DNA of 64,000 nucleotides from Streptomyces avermitilis MA-4680 = NBRC 14893 (GTDB lineage Bacteria > Actinomycetota > Actinomycetes > Streptomycetales > Streptomycetaceae): NCBI RefSeq assembly GCF_000009765.2, contig NC_003155.5:6448001-6512000 (forward strand). Direction: 5' to 3'. Made by a program: the position numbers and the translations under genes. Positions 42,565 through 51,312 of the stretch are shown here, one piece after another. How positions within the stretch are numbered: the first letter of the stretch is position 1; every line of letters starts with the position of its first letter. Below the pieces are notes generated by a model. It saw nothing but the letters and a program-made list of their open reading frames with translations. It was not told where the DNA came from and did no database searches.

Positions 42565-43739
42565 CAGACGGTCACTCCCAGGGGTGACGGGGACGGGGAC
42601 GAACAGGAGACGGCGGCCGCGTACACGTCCATGAGCTGTGCGGCGCTGCGGGTGATGCAGTAGTGGCGGGCAGCGACGGAGACCGTGCGGCTCGGCGGGC
42701 ACGAACTCCGGGCCTCGGCCAGGGCGCGCGTCTGCGCCAGTGCGTGGGCGAACGCGTCGGCACCACCCCGCACCCGGCGGGCCTCGGCGGAACGCGGCGG
42801 CAGGTCCTCGATGGCCGGACAGGAGGCGTACAGCACCGGCAGCCCCGCCGCCAGGCCCTCCACGAGAGCGAGGCCGAAGGCCTCCTCCGGGCTCGGCGAG
42901 GCGAGCACGTCCATCGCCGAGGTCAGCGCCGGCAGATCAGAAACGGGGGTGCCGTCGGGCTCGTACGGCCGCTCGCCCGTGAACAGCACCCGGTCGGTCA
43001 CCCCCGCCCGCTGGGCGGCGCGGCGCAGCACGTTCTCCTCCGGGCCACCGCCGACCAGCAGCAGCCAGCAGTCACCGGGGAGGTGGGCGAGCGCGCCGAT
43101 CAGGACGTCGAACCGCTTGCCCGCGGTCAGCCGGCCGATGCCGCCGACGACATACGCGCCCTCCGGCAGCCCGAGCCGGCGGCGGGTGCGTTCGCGGGTG
43201 ACCGGGTCGAAGCGGAAGCGGGCCACGTCGATGCCGTTCGGCACCACCTCGATGCGCGGCTCGGGTACGCCCCAGCGCCTGAGCCGGTCGGCCACCGGGC
43301 CCGAGACCGCGACCGTGGTGCGGCCCAGCCGCTCGCTGGCCAGGTACAGCGCGCGCACGCCGGCGCTCAGGGCGCGGCCCTCCAGCTGCGTTTCGCCGAG
43401 GGAGTGTTCGGTGGCCACCACGGCCCGGACGCCGGCCAGGCGCGCGGCCGTCCTGCCGTACACGCAGGCCCGGTAGAGGTGGGTGTGGACGAGGTCGTAG
43501 CCGCCGGACCGGATCAGGCGCACGAGGCGTGGCAGCGCGGACAGGTCGCGGTTGCCGGTCATGCCGAGGTGGACGACACGGACGCCGTCCGCCGTCAGGC
43601 CGTCGGCGACCGTGCCGGGGTTGGTGAGCGTCACGACGTCGCAGTCGACGGGCAGGTGGCGCAGCAGCAGCCGGAGTTGCTGTTCCGCGCCGCCGACGCC
43701 GAGGCCGGTGATGATGTGCAGTGCCTTGAACTCGGGCAT
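42564..43739 (-). CDS. glycosyltransferase, GT4-like
   Basis: The product is 391 residues with the GT-B fold. The N-terminal G-L-G-V-G-G-A-E-Q-Q-L motif, the linker V-V-P-N-G-I-D-V-A-R-F and the C-terminal E-x7-E region (S-P-S-P-E-E-A-F-G-L-A-L-V-E-G) are all present. It adds a sugar from an NDP donor to the lipid-linked intermediate in the cytoplasm. The donor is not evident. Confidence 0.92.
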   Translation of the reverse strand: MPEFKALHIITGLGVGGAEQQLRLLLRHLPVDCDVVTLTNPGTVADGLTADGVRVVHLGMTGNRDLSALPRLVRLIRSGGYDLVHTHLYRACVYGRTAARLAGVRAVVATEHSLGETQLEGRALSAGVRALYLASERLGRTTVAVSGPVADRLRRWGVPEPRIEVVPNGIDVARFRFDPVTRERTRRRLGLPEGAYVVGGIGRLTAGKRFDVLIGALAHLPGDCWLLLVGGGPEENVLRRAAQRAGVTDRVLFTGERPYEPDGTPVSDLPALTSAMDVLASPSPEEAFGLALVEGLAAGLPVLYASCPAIEDLPPRSAEARRVRGGADAFAHALAQTRALAEARSSCPPSRTVSVAARHYCITRSAAQLMDVYAAAVSCSSPSPSPLGVTV

Positions 43740-43749
43740 CGCGGGAGGC

Positions 43750-44535
43750 TCACACCCTCTCGGCGGGGCGGTGGTGCAGCCGGCGCAGTTGGTGCAGCCG
43801 GTGCTTGAGATGCAGCCGCCAGGCCGTGTCGTGCTCCCCGACGTGGACGCGGGGCAGGGCGAGAGGGCCGGTCAGGTCGCCGGGACCGGTGGCGCAGGCG
43901 TACGTGTAGCCCGCTTCCCGTACGGCGTCCACGGCGCGGCGGTCGACCCTCCCGTACGGGTAGCAGAAGCCGTCGACGAGAGCACCGGTCATTTCGGAGA
44001 GCAGTGCTCTGCTGTCGCTCACCTCGGCGCGGAGCAACGCGTCGTCGGCCCGGATCAGGTCCACGTGCGTGAGGCCGTGCGAGCCGATCTCGACGCCCTC
44101 GGCGGCGGCTTGCCGGATGCCCGCCGCCGACAGCAGCGGCTTGCGCGGGCCGAGCGGGTCCCAGGCGTTGTCCCCGTCCAGCCTGCCCGGCAGCACGAAC
44201 AGGGTGGCACCGCAGCCGTGGCGGCGCAGCAGCGGCAGGGCGTGCGCGACGAAGTCGGCGTACCCGTCGTCGAAGGTGAGCCCCACCAGGTCCTGCCCCG
44301 CGCCGCGGGCGCGCGCGGCGAGCAGCTCGCGCACGCCGACACCGCGCAGACCCCGGCGACGCAGCCAGCCCAGCTGCCGGTCCAGGCGGCGGGGCGAGAC
44401 GGTGACGCGGTACGGGTCGTAGGAGCAGTCACCCACGGAGTGGTACATCGCCACCCACGGGGGTGGGCCGGGTCTGCGCCGGGTCGGGTCGGGCGCCGGG
44501 CCGGCGGACGGTGCGGGGTCAGCGGATACGGGCAT
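43750..44535 (-). CDS. polysaccharide deacetylase, CE4 family
   Basis: The product is 261 residues with the NodB fold. Motif 1 is T-F-D-D-G-Y-A-D near residue 95, motif 2 S-H-G-L-T-H near residue 150, and motif 3 is in C-Y-P-Y-G-R. It removes acetyl groups from N-acetyl sugars using a metal ion. No signal peptide is clear: the first 30 residues are Pro-rich. It overlaps the flippase gene by 17 bases. Confidence 0.92.
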   Translation of the reverse strand: MPVSADPAPSAGPAPDPTRRRPGPPPWVAMYHSVGDCSYDPYRVTVSPRRLDRQLGWLRRRGLRGVGVRELLAARARGAGQDLVGLTFDDGYADFVAHALPLLRRHGCGATLFVLPGRLDGDNAWDPLGPRKPLLSAAGIRQAAAEGVEIGSHGLTHVDLIRADDALLRAEVSDSRALLSEMTGALVDGFCYPYGRVDRRAVDAVREAGYTYACATGPGDLTGPLALPRVHVGEHDTAWRLHLKHRLHQLRRLHHRPAERV

Positions 44536-46279
44536 ACGGCAGCCTTCGGGTGACGGTACGGAGTGCGGGTGCGAGGTCCTGCACGCCCAGGACCCGGGCG
44601 AGCAGGAGGAAGACGACGGTCACGGCCGTGCCGCCGGCCGCGAGCCCGAGGGCGGGGGAGTCGATACGGCTCGCGCAGAACCCGCCCACGACACAGGCGA
44701 CCACCGCCGCGCGCAGCGGCTTGCTCATCTCGGCCAGCACCCGCCGGGTACGGATCGGCACGCTGCGCGCCCCCATGCCGTACAGCAGGATCAGTGCGGT
44801 GAGGGTGATGCCGGCCGCGTTGGCCGCGGCGATCCCCAGCACGCCGAACGAGCCGACCGCCCACGCGCCGAGCCACGACGTGGCGACGATGCCGGCGGTC
44901 ATGGCGGCCATGGGGTACCAGGTGGGCCGCCCCGCCGAGAAGTACGAGCGGACGAGCGCGCCCACCAGTGCCTGGCCGAGCAGCCCGAGCGCGTACACCC
45001 GCATCACGGCGGCGGTGGCCGCGGTGTCCCGCGCGGTGAACGCGCCCCGCTGGAAGAGGAGGTGGACGAGCTGCGGGGCACACGCGACGATGGCCGCCGT
45101 GCCGAGCAGTACGACGCACGACACCACCCGGAGGTCGCACTCGACGCGGTCGCGTGCCCGCTCGGTGTCGCCCTCGGCCAGCGCCTGCGCCACGACCGGA
45201 AAAGTGACCGTGCACAGCATCAGGGAGAGCACCATCGGCATCTGGGCGACCTTCTGGGCGTAGTTCAGATGCGAGATGGCGCCGGCGGGGAGCGTGGAGG
45301 CCAGGAACCGCTCGACGAGGACCTGGGACTGGCGGCACAGGGCGAAGAGCAGGACGGTGACGATGAGGGTGAGGTTCATGGTGCGCCGGTCCTTCGCCGG
45401 GGCTGCCGCGTCTGCCGTGTCCGCCGGGTCTGCCGTGACTGTCGTGTCCGCCGGGTCTGCCGGGTCTGCCGTGACTGCCGTGTCCGCGGCGTCCGTCTTG
45501 TCCGTCGGATCCGCCCTGTCTGTCGCGGGCGCCGTCTGCCTGCGGTGCAACTGCCTCAGCAGAGAGGGCAGTTGGGTGACGACCATGAGGGCCCCGCCCA
45601 CCGCGACACCGACCGCGGCCGCCCGTACGCCCCAGCGCGCGCCGAGGGCGAACATCGCCGTGATGATGGCGGTGTTGTACGCGACGTAGATGGCCGCGGG
45701 CGCGACGAACCGGCGGTGCCCGCGCAGGGCCGCGCTGCAATATCCGGCGAGCCCGAAGGTCAGGACACAGGTGCCGGTCAGCCGGGTGCAGTCCACCGCG
45801 AACCCCGGGTTGTGGAGCCCCGGCGCCAGCGCCTCGACCAGGTACGGCGCCCCGAAGACGAACAGCGCCGACGCGACGGCGAACGCCAGTGACAGGCGGG
45901 GCAGGGTGCTGCGGACCAGGGCGCGCACCGGGTCGCCCGTATCGCCGTGGGTACGGCGGCGGGCCACGGCCGCGCTGAACGCGGGGACGAGCGCGAAGGC
46001 CAGCCCGTCCTCGATCAGCAGCGTCGCCGCGAACTCCGGTACGGTCCAGGCGACCAGGAAGGCGTCCGTCTCGCTCCCGGCCCCGAAGAGGCGCGCCAGC
46101 ACCTGGTCCCGGCCGAGGCCCAGCAGGGCACCGGCCAGGGAGAGGCCGACGGTGACGAGCGCGGCCCTGGCGAGGAAGCCCTGTGAGACGGCCCTGGCGC
46201 TGCCGGGGTCCGGGCGGTCCGCGCCGAGGCGCGCCGGGGGAATCGTGGCGTCCCCCGCCTGCGGAGGGGTGACCGTCAT
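44519..46279 (-). CDS. MurJ/Wzx-type lipid-linked sugar flippase
   Basis: The product is 586 residues with about 14 transmembrane helices of the MVF/MurJ family (R-A-A-L-V-T-V-G-L-S-L, then G-L-G-R-D-Q-V-L-A-R-L-F-G). It flips lipid-linked repeat units across the membrane. Between helices about residues 245-298 is an Asp/Ala/Thr/Pro low-complexity loop encoded by a short-period repeat (45385-45540), unusual for the family. ATG 46279 overlaps the polymerase stop (ATGA). Confidence 0.88.
   Translation of the reverse strand: MTVTPPQAGDATIPPARLGADRPDPGSARAVSQGFLARAALVTVGLSLAGALLGLGRDQVLARLFGAGSETDAFLVAWTVPEFAATLLIEDGLAFALVPAFSAAVARRRTHGDTGDPVRALVRSTLPRLSLAFAVASALFVFGAPYLVEALAPGLHNPGFAVDCTRLTGTCVLTFGLAGYCSAALRGHRRFVAPAAIYVAYNTAIITAMFALGARWGVRAAAVGVAVGGALMVVTQLPSLLRQLHRRQTAPATDRADPTDKTDAADTAVTADPADPADTTVTADPADTADAAAPAKDRRTMNLTLIVTVLLFALCRQSQVLVERFLASTLPAGAISHLNYAQKVAQMPMVLSLMLCTVTFPVVAQALAEGDTERARDRVECDLRVVSCVVLLGTAAIVACAPQLVHLLFQRGAFTARDTAATAAVMRVYALGLLGQALVGALVRSYFSAGRPTWYPMAAMTAGIVATSWLGAWAVGSFGVLGIAAANAAGITLTALILLYGMGARSVPIRTRRVLAEMSKPLRAAVVACVVGGFCASRIDSPALGLAAGGTAVTVVFLLLARVLGVQDLAPALRTVTRRLPYARIR
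45385..45540 (-). repeat. short-period repeat encoding a D/A/T/P-rich loop in the flippase
   Basis: The DNA is built of GTCTGCCG/GTCCGCCG-like units and encodes T-A-D-P-A-D-P-A-D-T-T-V-T-A-D-P-A-D. It falls between membrane helices and stays in frame. Confidence 0.75.
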
Positions 46280-47631
46280 CGTGCGGCGGCCTCCTCGGCG
46301 ACAGCCGTACCGGGGTACGCCGGCGCCGCCTCGGCGACAGCCGGACCGGGACTCGCCAGTGCCCACCACGCCGTCAGTCCGAAGCAGACGGCGCTGAGAA
46401 CGGTCGAGGGACCGCCGATGTCGGCGTACACGAAGTCGATCAGCTGCCAGACCAGCAGGCCGCAGGCGATGAGCGCGCAGTCGAGGCCGGGGTCGTTCGC
46501 CCCGCGGGCGCGGACCAGCCTCCGCAGCCCCAGCACCAGCAGCGCGAGCCAGCTCCCCGCCAGCGTCAGCAGCCCGATGAGCCCCTGCTCGCTGAGCACC
46601 AGCAGATACATGTTGTGCGGTGACAGCAGCGGCTGCCTCCGGTACGCCGCGTTCGCGCCCTCGGTGTCGCTGCCCGACGACAGTGCCAGCGAGGCGTGCC
46701 CGTCGCGGTGGTCGGGGAAGCCCTTGAGGCCGATGCCCGTCAGCGGCCGCTCGCGCCACATGTCGGTGGCCGCCGCCCACATCGTGTACCGGTCGGTGAC
46801 CGACTGGTCGGGTGCGTCGGCGACCTGCCCGATGCTGCTGAGCCGCTGCTCCAGCAGCGTGGAGCCGACACCGAACCCGCCGACGAGGATCACGGCGACG
46901 GCGGCCACCACCGCGCCCGCCCTGACCGCCCGGCGCAGGCCCGCCAGTACCAGTTGCGCCCCGCAGGCGAGGGCCGTCGCGATCCACGCGCCCCGGCTGA
47001 AGGACACCGCCAGCGGCATCACCAGCAGCAGCGCGCACACCCCGGCCCACACCCTCTGCCGTGCCGACGCGGGTCCCAGCGCCAGCCCCACCGCGCACAC
47101 CAGCCCGAAGGAGACGACGGTCGCCATCCCCATGATGTCGCCCGGCCCGAAGGTGCCGACGGCGCGGATGTCCCGGCCCGTGTACGAGGCGCCGGTCCCG
47201 GTCGCGTACTGGTGCACCCCCAGGGCCCCCTGCCACACCGCGAGCCCCACCATCGACCAGACCAGCAGCCGCAGGTCGCGCCGGTCGCGGACGAGCAGCA
47301 GCACGGCGGCCGGGACGAGTACGAAGATCTGCAGATAGCGCCCGAAGCCGGCGACCGCCGCGCCCGGCGTCGCGGCCCCCGTCGCCGCCACCGCGAACCC
47401 GACCACGGGCAGGCCCAGCACCACGGCGGCGGTACGCGACAGGGGGCGCCGCCGATGCCGCAGCAGACGTACCGCGCAGCACAGCACGACGACACCGGAC
47501 GCGGCGTCGGCGAGGGTCGCCCCGCCCTCGCCCCCCGGCGCGACGGGCAGCGCGAGCAGGGCGACCACCGCCACCACCGGCAGGACGGGCGTCAGCCCGC
47601 GCGCGGCGGGCGGGGCGCATGCGTGGCTCAC
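46276..47631 (-). CDS. O-antigen polymerase/ligase family membrane protein
   Basis: The product is 451 residues with about 12 transmembrane helices. The Wzy-C domain is in the middle (S-F-S-R-G-A-W-I-A, near residue 212), and the large external loop has R-P-L-T-G-I-G-L-K-G-F and S-P-H-N-M-Y-L-L. It polymerises or attaches the polysaccharide outside the membrane. The GTG start lies seven bases after the transferase stop. Confidence 0.88.
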   Translation of the reverse strand: MSHACAPPAARGLTPVLPVVAVVALLALPVAPGGEGGATLADAASGVVVLCCAVRLLRHRRRPLSRTAAVVLGLPVVGFAVAATGAATPGAAVAGFGRYLQIFVLVPAAVLLLVRDRRDLRLLVWSMVGLAVWQGALGVHQYATGTGASYTGRDIRAVGTFGPGDIMGMATVVSFGLVCAVGLALGPASARQRVWAGVCALLLVMPLAVSFSRGAWIATALACGAQLVLAGLRRAVRAGAVVAAVAVILVGGFGVGSTLLEQRLSSIGQVADAPDQSVTDRYTMWAAATDMWRERPLTGIGLKGFPDHRDGHASLALSSGSDTEGANAAYRRQPLLSPHNMYLLVLSEQGLIGLLTLAGSWLALLVLGLRRLVRARGANDPGLDCALIACGLLVWQLIDFVYADIGGPSTVLSAVCFGLTAWWALASPGPAVAEAAPAYPGTAVAEEAAAR

Positions 47632-47637
47632 CGGCGT

Positions 47638-49113
47638 TCAGCTCCCCGTCGCGCGGACCAGCGCGGCGGCCGTGCGCAGCAGGACGCAGATGTCCTGCCA
47701 CAGGGACCAGTCGTCGATGTAGGCGTTGTCGAAGCGGGCGCGGTCCTCGATGGACGTGTCGCCGCGCAGCCCATGGATCTGGGCGAGCCCGGTGACGCCG
47801 GTCCGCATACGGTGGCGGGCGGCGTAGCCGGGGTGGAGCTGGCTGAACTTGGCGACGAAGTACGGGCGCTCGGGGCGCGGCCCGACCAGGCTCATGTCGC
47901 CCCGCAGGACGTTCCACAGCTGGAGAAGCTCGTCGAGCGAGGTGCGGCGCAGGAAGCGGCAGAAGCGGCTCATGTTCCGCTCGTCCGCCACGCTCCAGCG
48001 GGTCGCGGCCTCGTGCGCGTCGGCCGGGCGATGGGTACGGAACTTCAGCAGCGTGAAGGGGCGGCCGTCCTTGCCGACACGCTCCTGGCGGAAGACGACC
48101 TTCGGCCCGTCGCTGACCCGCAGTACGACCGCGCAGGCCAGCAGCGCCGGGCCGACGAGAAGGAGCAGGACCCCGGAGACCAGGACGTCGAAGGCGCGCT
48201 TGGCGGGACTGCCGAGGTGTCGGCGGACATCCAGGCGGCGGCAGCGGAAGCCGGCGATCCGCTCGCCCGGGGCCCGGTCGCGGGTCGTGCGCCCGGCCCC
48301 TTCGTACGCGGCTCTCCCCGCCCGGTCGTACGCCGGTACGTCCGCGTCGACCTCCCACAGCGCGCAGCCCGACTCGGCCAACGCCCGCAGCAGTGGGCCG
48401 TGTTCGCCGACCGGGCCCACGATGAGCACGGCCCGCACGCCGTTCTGGATGACGGCCCGCTGCGCCTCCTCGCCCGTGCTGAGCTCCGGCAGCCCCTCGC
48501 CGCCGGCCGCGTCGTCGGCGAGGATGCCCACCGGCCTGAGGCCGCATCCGGGGCGGCGCAGAAAGGCGGCGGCCACGCGCCGGGCGGTGGCGGCCGGGCC
48601 GACGACGAGGGCCGCGGCGGGGTGACGGACCAGCGTCCGGCGGCGGCGCCAGTGCAGCGTGCCGCGGCCCGCGCAGCTCGCCGCCGCCTGGAGGACGCAG
48701 CCGGTCAGCAGCGTGCCGGCGGACAGGATGTGGGCCGGGGAGAGCGCCGCGACCAGAGCCGCGAGCGCGCACCAGCCCACCGCGATCCGGGCGCAGACGG
48801 CGGGGAGTTCGTCCAGGACGGCGGGCACGGCGGTGGGGCGGTACAGCGCCGCCCGCGCGTTCAGACAGAGGACGGCGAGCAGCAGGGGGGGAACGGTCAG
48901 CAGGGGGTGGGGGAGCGCCAGGGCGGCGGTGAGCGCGGCGGCCGCGTCCGCGGCGAGCAGGGGCAGCCCATGGGGGCGCCGCGCCGCGGTCCGCTGCCCG
49001 GCGGGGAACCGGAAGCCGGCCGTGGCATCGCGCGGGGGGATGACCGAGACGGGCGGGAATCCGTGTACCGGTGGCTGGCCGCCTGGGGGAGGAAGGGTAC
49101 GTTCGGCGGTCAC
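47638..49113 (-). CDS. polyprenyl-phosphate sugar-1-phosphate transferase (initiating enzyme)
   Basis: The product is 491 residues. The N-terminal half has four membrane helices and a nucleotide-fold CoA-binding-like domain. The C-terminal bacterial sugar transferase domain has K-R-A-F-D-V-L-V-S-G, F-R-Q-E-R-V-G-K-D-G-R-P-F, K-F-R-T, L-P/L-D-E-L-L-Q-L-W-N-V and L-V-G-P-R-P-E. It starts the polymer on the lipid carrier (WcaJ/WbaP type). GTG 49113 overlaps the upstream glycosyltransferase stop (GTGA); longer upstream frames would run through that gene. Confidence 0.92.
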   Translation of the reverse strand: MTAERTLPPPGGQPPVHGFPPVSVIPPRDATAGFRFPAGQRTAARRPHGLPLLAADAAAALTAALALPHPLLTVPPLLLAVLCLNARAALYRPTAVPAVLDELPAVCARIAVGWCALAALVAALSPAHILSAGTLLTGCVLQAAASCAGRGTLHWRRRRTLVRHPAAALVVGPAATARRVAAAFLRRPGCGLRPVGILADDAAGGEGLPELSTGEEAQRAVIQNGVRAVLIVGPVGEHGPLLRALAESGCALWEVDADVPAYDRAGRAAYEGAGRTTRDRAPGERIAGFRCRRLDVRRHLGSPAKRAFDVLVSGVLLLLVGPALLACAVVLRVSDGPKVVFRQERVGKDGRPFTLLKFRTHRPADAHEAATRWSVADERNMSRFCRFLRRTSLDELLQLWNVLRGDMSLVGPRPERPYFVAKFSQLHPGYAARHRMRTGVTGLAQIHGLRGDTSIEDRARFDNAYIDDWSLWQDICVLLRTAAALVRATGS

Positions 49114-50351
49114 GAGCGGATGGACTCCCTGCACTCGGTGTGTTCCGCGAGGTCGGCGCACTGGGTGTGTTCCGCGGGGTCGGCGCACTCGGCGTGTTCC
49201 GCGGGGTCGGCCGAAGTGCGCCCGGTGCCGAGGAGTTCGCGGTAGAGGGCCGCGACCGCCTCGGCCGAGTGCCGCACGTCGTGCGCGGTCAGTACGTGGC
49301 GGCGCCCCTGGTGGCCGAGCGATTCGCGCAGCAGCGGATCGAGCAGCGCCCTGGTGAGCGCGTCGGCCAGCGGGCCCGGCCGGCCGGCGGGCACCAGACA
49401 GTGCTCCCGGTGGCCGGGCGGCAGACTCTCGCGCGCCCCGGCCACGTCCGTGACCACCACGGGACGCCTGCACGCCATCGCCTCCAGCGGGGCCAGCGCC
49501 ATGCCCTCCCAGCGGGACGGCAGCACCACCAGGTCGGCGGCCTGGTACCAGGGGACGGCATCGGCGACGGCCCCGGCGAACAGCACGCCCTCGGGCGCGA
49601 GGTGACGCAGTGGCCGCTCCTGTGGCCCGTCCCCGACGAGCGCCAGCCGGGCCCCGGGCACCCGCCGCCGCACCGAGGACCACGCCTCGAGCAGCACGTC
49701 CTGCCCCTTCTGCCGGCACAGCCGTCCCACGCAGACCACCAGCGGAGCGGCCGGATCGAGGCCGGCGAGCGGTGCGAGGGCGGCTCGTACGGTGGTGACG
49801 GCGGCGGGGTGGAAGCGCCCCGGGTCGATGCCGTTGGGGATCACCCGCCAGTGGGCGCGTACCCCGGCGCGTACGCCTCGCGCGCGCTCCGCCTCGCTGA
49901 CGCACACCACGCGGGCGGCCCACCGCGCCCCCCACCGCTCCCACGCCGTGGCGACCGCCGCCGTGACCCCGCCGACCGCCTCGAACGACCAGGCGTGCGG
50001 CTGGAACACCGTCGGGATCCGCCCCCGTACCGCCAGCCGGGCGGCGAGACCGGCCTTGGCGCTGTGGGCGTGCAGCACGTCGGGCCGGACCTCCTCGACG
50101 AGGCGAGCGAGCCGGCGCACCTCACCGGGGAGCGACGGTCCCGGCGCCCGCGTGGCGGACCAGTGCCGTACGCCTGCGCCGAGTTCCCGTACTGCCTGGG
50201 CGAGGCCGTGGCCGGGACACGCGACCGTGACGTCGAAACCGGCCGCACGCTGCGCACGCACCAGCTCGGTGACCACGCGGGCGACGCCGCCGTCCACCGG
50301 CTGGGTGACGTGGAGGACGCGCGGCGAAGGGGCGGTTGCTGGCTGGTACAT
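49110..50351 (-). CDS. glycosyltransferase, GT4-like, with cysteine-repeat tail
   Basis: The product is 413 residues with a GT-B fold: D-G-G-V-A-R-V-V near residue 20, V-I-P-N-G-I-D-P-G-R-F, G-R-L-C-R-Q-K-G-Q-D-V-L and P-S-R-W-E-G-M-A-L-A-P-L-E-A-M. The last 30 residues are three 9-residue repeats of the form A-E-C-A-D-P-A-E-H, encoded by 27-bp tandem repeats. ATG 50351 is chosen because GAGGG lies eight bases upstream; GTG 50366 falls on that site. First gene of the polysaccharide operon. Confidence 0.9.
   Translation of the reverse strand: MYQPATAPSPRVLHVTQPVDGGVARVVTELVRAQRAAGFDVTVACPGHGLAQAVRELGAGVRHWSATRAPGPSLPGEVRRLARLVEEVRPDVLHAHSAKAGLAARLAVRGRIPTVFQPHAWSFEAVGGVTAAVATAWERWGARWAARVVCVSEAERARGVRAGVRAHWRVIPNGIDPGRFHPAAVTTVRAALAPLAGLDPAAPLVVCVGRLCRQKGQDVLLEAWSSVRRRVPGARLALVGDGPQERPLRHLAPEGVLFAGAVADAVPWYQAADLVVLPSRWEGMALAPLEAMACRRPVVVTDVAGARESLPPGHREHCLVPAGRPGPLADALTRALLDPLLRESLGHQGRRHVLTAHDVRHSAEAVAALYRELLGTGRTSADPAEHAECADPAEHTQCADLAEHTECRESIRS
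49141..49221 (-). repeat. three 27-bp tandem repeats at the glycosyltransferase 3' end
   Basis: TGTTCCGCG recurs at 49141, 49168 and 49195, exactly 27 bases apart. Being a multiple of three, the repeats keep frame and add Cys/His/Glu-rich units to the protein tail. Confidence 0.85.
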
Positions 50352-51048
50352 GCGCGGATCCCTCACGTACGGGCGGAGCCGGGGGCGGTGGGAGCGAGCG
50401 TCATCGCTTCGCCTCGACGGCGACGAAGAGCGCTCCGGCCCGCTGCCACGTGGCGCCGCACGGCGATCCGGAAGGCCGGCTGGTCACCACCGTGCGGGAC
50501 CACCTGGAAGGCGTCCGGCCCGCCCTGACGGCCCGTCGGACAGGCGGACCCCAGTGCGTGTCGTGGTGGAAGACCCCGGGTGTGAGGCATGACCGGCGTT
50601 GCCTTTCACGAGAAACGTCAACTTTTCGGTTGATTCGGGAACGCGTCACTCTATCCCGCTGTTCCGTATTTACCGGGCAAGAGCGACAAGTAAAATGAAA
50701 GCGGATGATTTCGTGTCAGGTGTCCCGCCTGGCTGTTGTGACAGCCGAGGGGCCTGCCGAACTGCGGTCGGCACCACCGGCGTCACCCACCGCCCGCGAC
50801 GCCCACGGCGCCGACCGCGCTCGTGAACACCGTCACCGCCGACCTGCTCGGCACCGGTCCGGCGCATCGCTTTCTCGCGTTCATAAGAAGATGAGAAACG
50901 CGGATGAGATACGGCCTTCATTCGGGTGAACCCTCGTGCGGCGTGCCGGAATTTTCTATGTACGGGGTTTCCGCGACGTTCGGGGCTCGTTAGGGGCGGT
51001 GAAGCAATTCCCGCTGGTGACTTCCGAGTTGCCGAAGAAAGGAACACG
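50352..51048. other. divergent non-coding interval, polysaccharide operon and small secreted gene
   Basis: About 700 bases with no gene I can support. It should hold the promoter of the minus-strand polysaccharide operon and that of the gene at 51049. A locally AT-rich stretch (about 50660-50715) is the best place for promoters. Short frames here are basic and arginine-rich, as random high-GC frames are. Confidence 0.4.
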
Positions 51049-51312
51049 ATGAAGTCTCTGAAGGCTGCCGCCGTCGTTGCCGGTTCCATGGTTCTGGCCG
51101 GTGCGGTCGCGCCCGCCGCTGCCCACGCCGCCACGGAGGTCCCGCCCGCCAGCCTCACCGGAGCGGTGAACCAGCTCACCAAGGGCCCCGTCAACCTGTC
51201 GCCGCTGCACGCGGACAACAAGGGTTCCGCGCTCGGCACGGTCAAGGGGGCGGCGGACTCCCTCACCCAGCAGGGGAACGCCCGGCTGATCGGCGGACTT
51301 CCCCTGGGCTGA
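51049..51312 (+). CDS. small secreted protein of unknown function
   Basis: The product is 87 residues. A Sec signal peptide (M-K-S-L-K-A-A-A-V-V-A-G-S-M-V-L) is cleaved after A-H-A near residue 27. The remaining 60 residues are polar with no cysteine and end L-I-G-G-L-P-L-G. AAAGGA precedes the ATG. I do not recognise a family. Its position near melC and the surface genes suggests an exported, perhaps aerial-growth-related protein, but nothing in the sequence shows it. Confidence 0.78.
   Translation: MKSLKAAAVVAGSMVLAGAVAPAAAHAATEVPPASLTGAVNQLTKGPVNLSPLHADNKGSALGTVKGAADSLTQQGNARLIGGLPLG

Noticed and set aside
44519..48772. Single 1417-codon minus-strand frame spanning flippase, polymerase and transferase
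   Set aside because: Only the part from 46279 down is the flippase; the rest is out of frame with two clearly recognisable membrane and transferase genes.
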